Assembly (NCBI GenBank): GCA_040772225.1
Contig: JAXGYO010000002.1
Location: 930,001 to 994,000, forward strand
Source: JAAYED01 sp040772225
GTDB taxonomy: Bacteria > Chloroflexota > Anaerolineae > UBA1429
Direction of reading: 5' to 3'
DNA length: 64,000 nt
The stretch's first letter is position 1; each line of letters starts with the position of its first letter. A program made the position numbers and the translations under genes. Positions 55,481 to 64,000 of this stretch are shown piece by piece. A model generated the notes under the pieces. It saw only the letters and a list, made by a program, of their open reading frames with translations, was not told the DNA's origin and searched no databases.

Positions 55481-57502
55481 ATGCTTGTCTGGGAAATCGT
55501 AGCGCTAGTCGCTGGCCTGGCATCCGTTGGTGTTGCCGCCTACATCTACTTCTGGGTCGTAAGACAGGAAGTCGGCAATCCCGACGTCGCCAAGTACTCG
55601 GAACTGGTTCAGGAAGGTGCGGCCACCTACCTGAAACGGCTGTTCCAGGTGCTGGCCATCCTGGTAGCCGTCCTGACTGTCATCATGCTGATCGCCTTTG
55701 ATTGGCGCCACGCGCTGGCCTTTATTCTTGGTGCTGCGTGCTCGGCGGCAGCCGCCTGGGCCGGCATGGTGATCGCCACCAAGGCCAATGCGCGCGTCGC
55801 GTGGGCCGCCCGCTCCGGCTTGCAGAAGGCCCTTAATGTGGGCTTTTACTCGGGAGCGGTGATGGGTCTGGCCGTCGTGGGTTTTGCCCTCATCGGCATG
55901 ACGATCCTGTACATGATTTTCAAGGATCCCGATGTCGTGCTGGGCTTTAGCTTTGGCGCCAGCACACTGGCACTCCTGGCCAAGGCCGGCGGCGGCATCT
56001 ACACCAAGACGGCCGACATCGGCGCCGACCTCGTGGGCAAAGTCGAGTTCCATCTGGTTGAGGATGATCCCCGCAACCCGGCCGTCGTGGCCGACAACGT
56101 CGGTGACAACGTCGGTGACGTGGCTGGAATGGGCGCTGATATTTTTGACTCGTACGTCGCCAGTGTGGTCTCGGTCATGCTACTCGGCGCAGTCCTGCCG
56201 CAGTTCGCTGACAATCCCATATACATCCTGTTCCCGCTGGTGCTGTGCGCTGCGGGCATCTTTGCCTCACTCATCGGTATGGTCTTTGTTGGTCGCTCGA
56301 AAGAGGCCGAGGATCCCGGACGCGCTCTTAACATGGGGACCATCGTAACATCCATCGTCTTTGCCGTTTTCGCCCTGATTGTGGTGAACGTCCTGGACTT
56401 TGGCGAGAACACCTGGGGTGTCTTCTGGCCGGTGCTCGCTGGACTGGCCGCCGGCATCGTTATCGGCTTTACTTCTGACTTTTTCACAGACATCGATCAA
56501 AAGTCGGTCCAGAACACGGCTGCTGCAGCAGAGACGGGACCCGCCCTGGTTATCCTGGAGGGTTTCTCCTACGGCCTGTTGAGCATCGTTCCCTCCATCA
56601 TCGGCATCTGTGTCGCCATGGTCGCCTCCTGGTTGCTGGCGGTCCAGTTCGGGGTTCCCGGCACCTATGGTGTCGCCATCGCGGCCGTCGGCATGCTCTC
56701 CATCACGGGCATGATCATGTCCTCTGATGCGTATGGCCCCATTGTCGATAACGCCAAGGGGTGCGCCGAGTTTGGCAAAGAGTCCGAAGAGGTCATCGCC
56801 GTGTGCGACCGGCTCGACGCAGCAGGTAACACAGCCAAGGCCATCACCAAGGGCTTTGCCATCGGTGCCGCGGCGCTGACAGTGCTGGCCCTGTTCTCTG
56901 CCTACTCCGAGACTGTCGGCCTCGCCGTTCTGGATATTCGGAATCCCGGCGTTATCGTGGGCGTGTTTATCGGCGCCATGATGCCCCCGCTCTTTAGCGC
57001 CATGCTCATGCTCTCGGTGACGAAAAACGCCGGCGTCATGGTAGAAGAGATCCGCCGGCAGTTCCGTGACATACCTGGCCTGATAGAGGGCAAAGTACTG
57101 CCTGACAGCGCCAGGTGCGTGGATATCGCCGCAGCCGGGGCCCTCAAGGAACTGGTTCTGCCCGCGATTCTGGCGCTGTTCACTCCGATCCTGGTAGGCT
57201 TTTTGCTGGGCCCGGCTGCCCTGGGCGGCTTTTTGGCCGGCACCATCGTCACGGGCATTCTGTTCGCACTGCTCATGGCCAACGCAGGTGGTCTCTGGGA
57301 CAATGCGAAAAAGTACATCGAAGATGGCGCGCATGGCGGCAAGGGTACGCCCGCGCATGATGCCGCGGTCATCGGAGATACAGTTGGCGATCCGTTCAAG
57401 GACACGGCTGGACCGTCGCTCAACACGCTGATCACGGTGATGTCGCTGAGTGCCACGGTCTTTGCACCGATCATCCTCAAGTACGCTCTCTTTAGCTTCT
57501 AG
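55481..57502 (+). CDS. hppA: Membrane-bound proton-translocating pyrophosphatase
   Basis: Integral membrane ion pump of 673 residues that hydrolyses pyrophosphate and moves protons (or sodium) out of the cytoplasm. Substrate-binding motifs are DIGADLVGKVE, DNVGDNVGDVAG and, near the end, GDTVGDPFKDTAGPSLN. In the region that decides potassium dependence it has GNTAKAITKGFAIG, that is Lys and Thr at the two diagnostic positions, the potassium-independent form. About 16 helices are evident. GGGAGG precedes the ATG at 55481; the upstream extension to 55412 is not used. It has its own promoter and terminator. It saves energy from biosynthetic pyrophosphate. Confidence 0.95.
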   Translation: MLVWEIVALVAGLASVGVAAYIYFWVVRQEVGNPDVAKYSELVQEGAATYLKRLFQVLAILVAVLTVIMLIAFDWRHALAFILGAACSAAAAWAGMVIATKANARVAWAARSGLQKALNVGFYSGAVMGLAVVGFALIGMTILYMIFKDPDVVLGFSFGASTLALLAKAGGGIYTKTADIGADLVGKVEFHLVEDDPRNPAVVADNVGDNVGDVAGMGADIFDSYVASVVSVMLLGAVLPQFADNPIYILFPLVLCAAGIFASLIGMVFVGRSKEAEDPGRALNMGTIVTSIVFAVFALIVVNVLDFGENTWGVFWPVLAGLAAGIVIGFTSDFFTDIDQKSVQNTAAAAETGPALVILEGFSYGLLSIVPSIIGICVAMVASWLLAVQFGVPGTYGVAIAAVGMLSITGMIMSSDAYGPIVDNAKGCAEFGKESEEVIAVCDRLDAAGNTAKAITKGFAIGAAALTVLALFSAYSETVGLAVLDIRNPGVIVGVFIGAMMPPLFSAMLMLSVTKNAGVMVEEIRRQFRDIPGLIEGKVLPDSARCVDIAAAGALKELVLPAILALFTPILVGFLLGPAALGGFLAGTIVTGILFALLMANAGGLWDNAKKYIEDGAHGGKGTPAHDAAVIGDTVGDPFKDTAGPSLNTLITVMSLSATVFAPIILKYALFSF

Positions 57503-57514
57503 CCTAGTGTGCCA

Positions 57515-57548
57515 AGAGCCCGCCCCCTTTGGGGGCGGGCTCTTTTTT
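57515..57548 (+). terminator. Terminator after hppA
   Basis: AGAGCCCGCCCCC pairs perfectly with GGGGGCGGGCTCT around a short loop and is followed by seven T. One of the clearest intrinsic terminators in the window. Confidence 0.9.
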
Positions 57549-57579
57549 TCGTTCAGAAGCGAGTCCCTTGACGGTCAGA

Positions 57580-59010
57580 TCAGGGCTGCAGCCGCATCGC
57601 CCGGTCGGTGTCGTGCAGATACACGTCCCAATCCAGGTAATTCGTGAACGCCTCGTACAGGGCGTCTACCACCTGTGAGGGGTTGATGGCTACGTGGTGC
57701 TCGAACCCGTTGGAACAGATATAGTGCAGCAGTTTCTGGAACTCGGGAACCTCCACCACACCATAGCCGCCAAAGGTGTCCACCGGGTCATCGGTGATCT
57801 CTGCCTCGCCCATATAGGCACGGATGCGCCCGTACTCATCATCGGTTGAAACGCGACAGTAGGTGAGCTTGGTCTGCTTGATCTTGCCGAAAAGGGTGCC
57901 GTACGTGTTCTCTTTTCCCACCGACCCTGCGATGATCTCCTGATAGTCCATGGTCGCTTCGCCGCCAAAGACATCCTGCGGCAGGTTGCTGCAGTGAAAG
58001 ACCACAGCCTTGTCGGGGTCCTCACCATAGTTATTGTTCCAGTCCAGGATCGCGCTGGGCTTGCCAGAGGCCAAAACCATGGCATACATCCCGATCAGGC
58101 CCGCGATGTCCGTCTCGCAAGCGCTGGGCTTGAGCGTGTTGCTCATCATGCTCATCGCGGTGCAGGGCACCACACCATAGAACTCTTCCATCGATGTCCA
58201 GCACTGAACCGCCGTGCCATCGAGTTGGTGCTCGGCGACAAAGGCATCCAGGACAACGCCCAGCTTGGCCTGCTTGAGCAGAGCTTCCTCCGGGATCCCC
58301 TCAGTACCCAGATATCCTTTGATAGCGGCCACCTTGGCGACCACTTCGGGTGCATCATCCGCCAGCTTCCAGGCCTTGCCAAAGACCTCGGAGAGATCGA
58401 TGCTCTCCACAGAGATGCCAGCCTTTTCGAGGAGCTTTTCGCTATAGCGTACCGTGATAAAGGCCGCCGGGCGCGCACCCACCTGTCCAAAGCGCGCACG
58501 ACGCAGGCCGTTCACCACGCGACAAACCGCACCAAAGGTCTGCAGGTCCTGCCGAAAGCTCTCCGACTCTGGATCCACCGTATGGAGCGTGGTCAGGCTG
58601 TACTTTATGCCGTACTGCGTCATGTTGTTGCAGGCAGACATCTTCCCGCAAAAGCTATCACGCCGCCAGTTGATGTCCATCTTGGAGAGATCGTCGGGCG
58701 TCGCCTGCACCAGCACAGGCACATCCAGCCCTGAAAGCCGAATCGCATCCGCAATACCGCGCTCCTCGCCAAAGTTCGGCAGCGTCACGAGAATCCCATC
58801 AATCTCCTCAGCGTGCGCCTTGAAGAGCTTGGCACATTTGACCGAGTCTTCAAAAGTCACAACTGCGCCATGCTCTGTGTCATCGGGCGTCAGACAGACG
58901 GCACCAAAGCCCTCCTCCTCAAGAACCCGCAGGATAGTTTCCCTGCCAGTCTTGGCCAGATGAGAGGGAAAGAAGCCGCGGTTACCAACAATAACTGCCA
59001 GCGTGGTCAT
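57580..59010 (-). CDS. L-fucose/L-arabinose isomerase-family protein
   Basis: Protein of 476 residues with the two N-terminal Rossmann-like domains and the C-terminal barrel of the fucose isomerase family. Typical stretches are VTLPNFGEERGIADAIRL, INWRRDSFCGKMSACNNMTQ and HCSNLPQDVF. The metal-binding Glu/Asp/His could be in TSMEEFYG, ACETDIAGLIGMYAM and FHCSN. These enzymes turn an aldose into a ketose, but many family members have unknown substrates. GGAGGATACGCT precedes the ATG. It stands alone on this strand. Confidence 0.85.
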   Translation of the reverse strand: MTTLAVIVGNRGFFPSHLAKTGRETILRVLEEEGFGAVCLTPDDTEHGAVVTFEDSVKCAKLFKAHAEEIDGILVTLPNFGEERGIADAIRLSGLDVPVLVQATPDDLSKMDINWRRDSFCGKMSACNNMTQYGIKYSLTTLHTVDPESESFRQDLQTFGAVCRVVNGLRRARFGQVGARPAAFITVRYSEKLLEKAGISVESIDLSEVFGKAWKLADDAPEVVAKVAAIKGYLGTEGIPEEALLKQAKLGVVLDAFVAEHQLDGTAVQCWTSMEEFYGVVPCTAMSMMSNTLKPSACETDIAGLIGMYAMVLASGKPSAILDWNNNYGEDPDKAVVFHCSNLPQDVFGGEATMDYQEIIAGSVGKENTYGTLFGKIKQTKLTYCRVSTDDEYGRIRAYMGEAEITDDPVDTFGGYGVVEVPEFQKLLHYICSNGFEHHVAINPSQVVDALYEAFTNYLDWDVYLHDTDRAMRLQP

Positions 59011-59098
59011 AGCGTATCCTCCTTCTAGTCAGTGAGCCTTACAATCCTATTATCGACAAGAACACCGCGATTGTAAACCGTCAGACCCCCCGGGCAGC

Positions 59099-60019
59099 CT
59101 AATCTCCCCTGCTTCGCGCCGGGTCGCGGAAGGCCAGGTCTAGCGCGCGTTTTGAGACCCGCTCATAGATCTCTGCCAGCTGATCACGAACGTTCTGCTT
59201 CTCCACAAAGGACAGGTCGCCGAGCACTTTGAGCAGTTCGGCTTCGATCTCAGGGGGCGTGATACGGATCTGGATTTCCTCCAGCCGGTTGTCGAGACGC
59301 CAGAATTCGTCGAGATCCGTGGGTAGCGACCGCGGGTCAGTGATGGCTCCGGGTCCTGGAAGGCTCGGTGATGAAATCGCCACGGTGTCATACTGCTCCG
59401 CACGTTGATCGCGCAGCGCCGACATGATCTGCTCTTTGGTGCGCCCGCGGATCGTGAAAAGGAGGAAGGGGTCACTGTCGATCCGCTCCCCTAGCTCGCA
59501 GAAAACAGCCACCACGTGCCGGCAGGCGCTCGGCCACTCTGAGCAGGTGCAGCTCGCACCCAGATCGTGCATGCTTGCCGGGAATAGCGCTACACCGGCT
59601 ACATGAAAGACCTCTTCGATGTCCTCAGGCATTTCACCGTTGATCAACTGCGCAGCATAGATCGCCCGTTGGCCCATAAGCGCGATGATCCGATCCCACT
59701 GTGTGTCGGTGAACACGGCAGTGGCCATCCTCACGCGATAAGGCGTGTGTGTGGCATTCGCGCTACTCTGCACTTCGGCCAGAACGAGCCCGGGCTGAAT
59801 CTCAAGCTGTGTGACCCTCCCGGCATTCGCGTAGGCCCGTCCATCGGCGATTCGATTCGCATCCAGAACCTGAGCCAAAGAACGCATCCAGCGGCCAGCC
59901 CACCAGCTGTGTTCAGCGCGTACATTGGACGACACGACCCGTTCTGCTGAGGCGGCCGTCTCACCGGAAGCCTCGTCAAGCTCCACGAAATCCTCGGTCC
60001 TATCAGTAATGCTTCTCAT
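59099..60019 (-). CDS. SWIM zinc-finger protein
   Basis: Protein of 306 residues. The SWIM zinc-binding motif CxCx(n)CxH is seen as CTCSEWPSACRHVV near residue 177. Before it lies a part with GRVTQLEIQPGLVLAEVQSS, typical of SWIM proteins that partner SNF2 helicases. A helical C-terminal region with many charged residues follows. Its ATG overlaps the SNF2 stop by four bases, so the two are made together and probably act in one DNA-related complex. Confidence 0.88.
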   Translation of the reverse strand: MRSITDRTEDFVELDEASGETAASAERVVSSNVRAEHSWWAGRWMRSLAQVLDANRIADGRAYANAGRVTQLEIQPGLVLAEVQSSANATHTPYRVRMATAVFTDTQWDRIIALMGQRAIYAAQLINGEMPEDIEEVFHVAGVALFPASMHDLGASCTCSEWPSACRHVVAVFCELGERIDSDPFLLFTIRGRTKEQIMSALRDQRAEQYDTVAISSPSLPGPGAITDPRSLPTDLDEFWRLDNRLEEIQIRITPPEIEAELLKVLGDLSFVEKQNVRDQLAEIYERVSKRALDLAFRDPARSRGD

Positions 60020-63000
60020 TCTGTCTCCACGGCCTCTGATCGCAACGTGATGAGGTCGTACAACTCGTCAGTAGTCAGCTCTGTGACCCAGTCATCCCCC
60101 TGCCCAATTACCGCATCCGCGAGCTCACGCTTGCTCTCGATGAGCGCGTCGATACGCTCCTCCAGGGTCCCCAGGCACATGAACTTGTGCACCTGTACAT
60201 CCCGCGTCTGCCCGATGCGGTAGGCGCGGTCCGTCGCCTGATTCTCGACAGCGGGATTCCACCAGCGATCGTAATGGAACACATGGTTGGCCCGCATCAG
60301 GTTCAGCCCGGTTCCACCTGCCTTGAGCGAGAGCACAAAGATGTTGGGGGCATCGCCGCCTTCCTGAAAACGCTCGAGCATGCGATCTCGTTGGCGCTGC
60401 GGCGTACCTCCATGCAGGAAAAGCACCTCTTCACCAAAGGCATCGCGCAGGTAGCTCTGCAAGAGAAAGCCCATCTGAGCATACTGCGTAAAGATCAGAG
60501 CACGCTCGCCCACGTCCAGAATCTCCTCGAGCATCTCCGTCAGACGGTTGAGTTTGCCGGAGCGGTCGTGCACGTCAGAGCCATCTGCGAGAAAGAGAGC
60601 GGGATGATTGCAGACCTGCTTGAGGCGCGTTAGCATCGCCAGCACCCTGCCTCGACGCTGCATGAAACCGTTGTCTTCATCTCTCGGCAGCGAGGACATC
60701 CCGCTCTGCACAATAGCCTCGTACAAAGTCGCCTGCTCCCGTGTCAGGTTGCAGTACACCTTGTGCTCAAACTTGTCCGGCAGGTCCCGGATCACATCAG
60801 GATCATTCTTGAGGCGACGCAGTACAAATGGACGCACAAGCCTGCGCAGCCGCTCTGCCACAGATGGGTCCTGGTAACGCTCAATAGGCACTGAGAACTC
60901 GCGTCGAAAGCCTGCGCGAGACCCTAGATAACCAGGATTCAGGAAGGCCATGATGGACCACAGCTCCGAGAGCCTGTTCTCGACCGGCGTCCCCGTCAGC
61001 GCCAGGCGAAAGTCGGCCTGAAGCCGGCGTGCGGCGCGAGCCTGCTTTGTTGCCGGGTTCTTGATGTTCTGGGCCTCATCGATAATCACATTGGCCCAGC
61101 GAACCTGCATCAGGTCCTCCAGGTCACGGCGCACAAGCCCATACGTGCTGATCACGAGATCAGAGGCCAGGGCCTGCTCGACAAACGCCTCCCCCCCGGC
61201 ACGCCCCGTTCCGTGATGCACCACAGTCTTGAGATCGGGGGCGAATCGCGCCACCTCACGTTGCCAGTTGCCCACCAGAGATGTGGGGCACACCACAAGC
61301 GTCGGCGCTACATCCGGATTCTGGCGCTTTTGCTCCAGTATCAGCGCGATGGCCTGGATCGTCTTGCCCAACCCCATATCATCGGCCAGGCAGGCACCAA
61401 AACCCCAGCGCCTCAGGAAAGCAAGCCATGAAACACCCTGTACCTGGTAAGGTCGCAACTGACCCCTAAAGCCTTCGGGGGCTTCCACGAGTTCGAGCTG
61501 CGCTTTGCGCGTCAGCTGCGCCATCAGATCCTTGATTGAATCGTCCAGCCGCACCTCGGTGACAGGCAAGCCATCTAACTCGTCCTGAGCACCGAGCGCC
61601 AGTGACAGCGCGTCGCGCATTTTGAGCATTCCGCGCCCGCGATGCTTTTCCCAAAAGGCGACAACCGATTCGATCTGGTCGGGCTGCAGCAGCACCCAGC
61701 GGCCGCGTACCTGCACCAGTGGCGTCTTGAGGGCCGCAAGTCGCTCGAACTCCTCCCGGGAGAGCGTCTCGTCCCCCAGGGCCATCTCCCAATCGTAGGA
61801 CACGATCGACTCCATGCTTAGAGAGCCAGTGCCGCCATCGTCTCCAGAGCCATGCAACACTGCCCGCACGCGCAGCCGCGTATCAGGTGTATTCCACCAG
61901 GGCGGGATCATCACACCAAAGCCGGCGCCCTCCAGCAGGCGTGAGACCTCCCGCAGAAAGTGAAAAGCCTCCTGGTCCGTGAGCGTGGTGGCATCAGGGG
62001 ACTGGTTCTTGAGGCTGCGCCGGATCGCCGGGCAGAGCTCTGCAGCGATACCGAGGCCCTCAAGCAGTTTTTCCTGCGGGTTGTCAAAGCGACGGTTCAG
62101 ATAACTGAGCACGTCACCGCGCTCCCGCCAGACTTCCCACGCCGGTACCATCAAGCTGGGGTCGTCGATAGCCTGTAAGAAATACCGCAGGGTCCAATAG
62201 GATGCGACGACGCGATCCGATTCGGGGTCATAGGCGGGGGGTTCCAGCCGAAAACAGAGACGGAAGGATGAGCCGCTCTCGCTCCTGGCCTTGTAAGTCC
62301 AGTTCTTCCAGGCCTGGTAAAAGCGACCGATCTCCGCCGTCCTGGCCTGCGACACACGGACGTCAGCTTCCTTGCCCAGACTCTGCCACCACACCGAGGA
62401 TACGGGGGCCGCCCGGTTGCTGACCATCTTCATAGCGCGGGCCCCGTGATGCCCGTCCTCAAAGCCCCATTCGCGCACGGCGCTATCCACGAGGCTCTTC
62501 ATAAAACTCTCTAGCACCGTCTGTGGTCGCAGGATCGGTGCATCATTGCGTGCATCACGCTCGGGCAAAAGCGCTCGACAGGCAGGCGGCATGACGGCCG
62601 CCAGGGCATCAAAACGACCGCTGTCGTCGGCCCCATCGATCACAGGCAGCCAGACCGCGCGCATAGAGCCGTTTTCGCCAGCCAGGCCAGGCAGAAACCG
62701 TTGCCGCGCCAGCAACTCTAGCGCAAACTTGGCCACCGCCCCCCAGTAGAGCAGATCATTGCCCAGCCGGTTGACTGTGCGTATCTCTCGCTGTGCCAGG
62801 GGCAGCGTGATGAGCAAGGGCAAGAGCTGCGCCAGAGGAACACTCAGGCCTTCGATGCGCCAGGGCTCGATAAGCACACTCTCATCGCCGAGATCGACCA
62901 TCTCGCGATAGAGCCAGCCCGCCGAGACAGGAGCGACACTCGTTGACGGGAGATACGCCACCCTTGTCAGCCGCTGAGCCTTGTGCCAGGCGATATCCGG

Positions 63001-63201
63001 CACCAGATCGGAGAGAAGGTCGGCAATCTCTATCGTGGTAGCCGCGTGAGGATGCCGGCGGACACGCGGACGATGGATACCCTCAGCAGTCTGGAGCGGC
63101 GCCTCGGCATCGCGTTCAGCCCAGATGAAAAAGAGTTCCTCAGCCGGGTCGTCGTCTCGCGCTATCCATGTTCCATGAAGAATCGACTTGTATCCGAGCA
63201 A
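60016..63201 (-). CDS. SNF2-family DNA helicase/ATPase
   Basis: Large SWI2/SNF2 ATPase of about 1,060 residues. The N-terminal half is the SNF2-associated region of this bacterial group. The ATPase has Walker A DDMGLGKTIQAIALI, the DEAQ box VIIDEAQNIKNP, LTGTPVENRLSELWSI and, at the end, ATDRAYRIGQTRDVQVHKF. It should move on DNA or remodel protein-DNA complexes. No ATG is available early: the frame opens at a TTG at 63261, but a TTG at 63201 with AAGGAATGG before it and a TATACT box at 63250-63255 fits better. It is divergent from the oxidoreductase and overlaps the SWIM gene. Confidence 0.9.
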   Translation of the reverse strand: MLGYKSILHGTWIARDDDPAEELFFIWAERDAEAPLQTAEGIHRPRVRRHPHAATTIEIADLLSDLVPDIAWHKAQRLTRVAYLPSTSVAPVSAGWLYREMVDLGDESVLIEPWRIEGLSVPLAQLLPLLITLPLAQREIRTVNRLGNDLLYWGAVAKFALELLARQRFLPGLAGENGSMRAVWLPVIDGADDSGRFDALAAVMPPACRALLPERDARNDAPILRPQTVLESFMKSLVDSAVREWGFEDGHHGARAMKMVSNRAAPVSSVWWQSLGKEADVRVSQARTAEIGRFYQAWKNWTYKARSESGSSFRLCFRLEPPAYDPESDRVVASYWTLRYFLQAIDDPSLMVPAWEVWRERGDVLSYLNRRFDNPQEKLLEGLGIAAELCPAIRRSLKNQSPDATTLTDQEAFHFLREVSRLLEGAGFGVMIPPWWNTPDTRLRVRAVLHGSGDDGGTGSLSMESIVSYDWEMALGDETLSREEFERLAALKTPLVQVRGRWVLLQPDQIESVVAFWEKHRGRGMLKMRDALSLALGAQDELDGLPVTEVRLDDSIKDLMAQLTRKAQLELVEAPEGFRGQLRPYQVQGVSWLAFLRRWGFGACLADDMGLGKTIQAIALILEQKRQNPDVAPTLVVCPTSLVGNWQREVARFAPDLKTVVHHGTGRAGGEAFVEQALASDLVISTYGLVRRDLEDLMQVRWANVIIDEAQNIKNPATKQARAARRLQADFRLALTGTPVENRLSELWSIMAFLNPGYLGSRAGFRREFSVPIERYQDPSVAERLRRLVRPFVLRRLKNDPDVIRDLPDKFEHKVYCNLTREQATLYEAIVQSGMSSLPRDEDNGFMQRRGRVLAMLTRLKQVCNHPALFLADGSDVHDRSGKLNRLTEMLEEILDVGERALIFTQYAQMGFLLQSYLRDAFGEEVLFLHGGTPQRQRDRMLERFQEGGDAPNIFVLSLKAGGTGLNLMRANHVFHYDRWWNPAVENQATDRAYRIGQTRDVQVHKFMCLGTLEERIDALIESKRELADAVIGQGDDWVTELTTDELYDLITLRSEAVETE

Positions 63202-63357
63202 GGGCCATTCCTTATCCTGTGGCCGGGATCTTTCCCGGAACAGACAATTAGTATACGCCAATTGGACCCATGCGCGAAATCAAAACCGATGGCCCTTGAA
63301 TGATTACCTTGCGGGCTCTACAATCAGATACGCTCATCGCCATGGGAGGTGTATCTG

Positions 63358-64000
63358 ATGCTCAATGCAGGGATAGTGGGTGCCGGAATCCTCGGATGCG
63401 CTCATGCAGAGAACCTGCGTGACCATCCTGACGTCACCGTCAGGGCCGTAGCGGATATTCGGGCCGACGCCGCTCAGCGGCTCGCGTCTCAGTTAGGCGC
63501 TGAGGCCTATACGGGGGTCGCAGACATGCTTCAGCAGTGTCCGCTGGACCTCATAGTCGTCGCCACTCCCGATCCCTACCACCGCGAGCCTACACTGGCC
63601 GCGATAGCCGCAGGGGTCCCGAACATCCTGCAGGAAAAGCCTCTGGCGACCAATCTTGCCGATGCCCGGGCGATCTATGAGGCCGTCGAGAGCAGCGGCA
63701 CGCGCTTGTTTGTGAACTATGCCAACCGCAGCGCCCCCATGGACATTGCCACGGCCTACACGATCCGCGAGGGCCTTCTGGGGCAGATCGTCTATGGCGA
63801 GGTACGCCTGGATGACAACATCTCCGTCCCCACGGCGCTCTGGGGGACGCGGTCACGCGACTGGGCCGAAGGGTCATCCACGGCGCACTTTCTCCTGAGT
63901 CATGTCATCGACCTGTTGCGCTGGTATCTACACCCCGCCGAGATCAAGCAAGTCTATGCGGTGAAACAGCAAACGGTACTGGGCTATACCCCTGATCTTT
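63358..64000 (+). CDS. Gfo/Idh/MocA-family oxidoreductase, 3' end cut by window edge
   Basis: The frame starts with ATG at 63358 (GGGAGG nine bases before) and is open to the window end, giving 214 residues. The Rossmann motif is GIVGAGILGCAHAENL. The conserved loop reads QEKPLATNLADA with Lys in EKP. The start of the second domain reads LLSHVIDLLRWYLHPAEIK with the usual His/Asp. This is a second sugar-type dehydrogenase of the window; it is not a close copy of the one at 24174. Confidence 0.88.
   Translation, partial: MLNAGIVGAGILGCAHAENLRDHPDVTVRAVADIRADAAQRLASQLGAEAYTGVADMLQQCPLDLIVVATPDPYHREPTLAAIAAGVPNILQEKPLATNLADARAIYEAVESSGTRLFVNYANRSAPMDIATAYTIREGLLGQIVYGEVRLDDNISVPTALWGTRSRDWAEGSSTAHFLLSHVIDLLRWYLHPAEIKQVYAVKQQTVLGYTPDL

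Noticed and set aside
55874..57358. Long antisense frames opposite hppA
   Set aside because: Frame shadows of a highly conserved GC-rich gene.

Overview
This window reads as one stretch of chromosome from a GC-rich bacterium, most likely an uncultured, probably anaerobic member of the Chloroflexota (Anaerolineae-like). That assignment is an inference from gene content: a Re-citrate-synthase-type enzyme, LysW-dependent lysine synthesis, a nucleotidyltransferase/phosphomannomutase fusion, a membrane pyrophosphatase, a SWIM/SNF2 pair, and many sugar isomerases and sugar oxidoreductases. No phage, insertion sequence, integrase or CRISPR array was seen.

Layout. 1-10.4 kb: the end of an MFS permease, a zinc-ribbon protein, typA, a GH31 alpha-xylosidase, a GH42 beta-galactosidase split by a one-base frameshift, and a DegT-family aminotransferase. 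10.5-14.2 kb: a leftward YedE/TusA/class V desulfurase operon of the kind linked to selenium handling, divergent from an msrA gene. That msrA carries an in-frame TGA exactly where the catalytic cysteine codon belongs, followed by a hairpin with bacterial SECIS geometry. I read it as a selenocysteine MsrA lipoprotein that ordinary gene calling splits into two fragments. 14.2-17.2 kb: a large FtsX-type permease without an ATPase beside it, followed by about 1 kb of apparently non-coding DNA. 18.2-29.5 kb: an Opp/Dpp-type ABC importer without a binding protein, interleaved and followed by sugar isomerases, a Gfo/Idh/MocA oxidoreductase, an HpcH/HpaI aldolase and an enolase-superfamily dehydratase; this looks like uptake and breakdown of plant-type sugars or sugar acids.

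29.5-42.2 kb: a Re-citrate-synthase-like gene behind a structured leader, a ROK sugar kinase, a small helix-turn-helix protein, ssb, a YtcJ-type amidohydrolase, a sugar-nucleotide fusion enzyme, a folate operon (FolM-like SDR, folB, folK, folE), a TPR membrane protein and an Mrp ATPase. 42.2-51.6 kb: a tightly packed leftward operon lysW-hcs-lysT-lysU-hicdh-lysX-lysY-lysZ-lysJ-lysK, giving nearly the whole alpha-aminoadipate route to lysine on the LysW carrier protein. Its leader holds a strong promoter, a 30-codon reading frame with the run Lys-Lys-Ser-Lys-Lys, and competing antiterminator and terminator structures, which is the layout of a ribosome-mediated lysine attenuator.

51.7-64 kb: a tRNA-Pro(GGG) with a decayed copy behind it, a PHP-domain phosphoesterase, an enolase-superfamily enzyme, a sugar isomerase, a membrane pyrophosphatase with the potassium-independent signature, an L-fucose-isomerase-family protein, a SWIM zinc-finger protein overlapping an SNF2 helicase, and the start of another Gfo/Idh/MocA oxidoreductase.

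The two observations most worth following are the selenocysteine MsrA beside a putative selenium-uptake operon, and the lysine attenuator in front of lysW.
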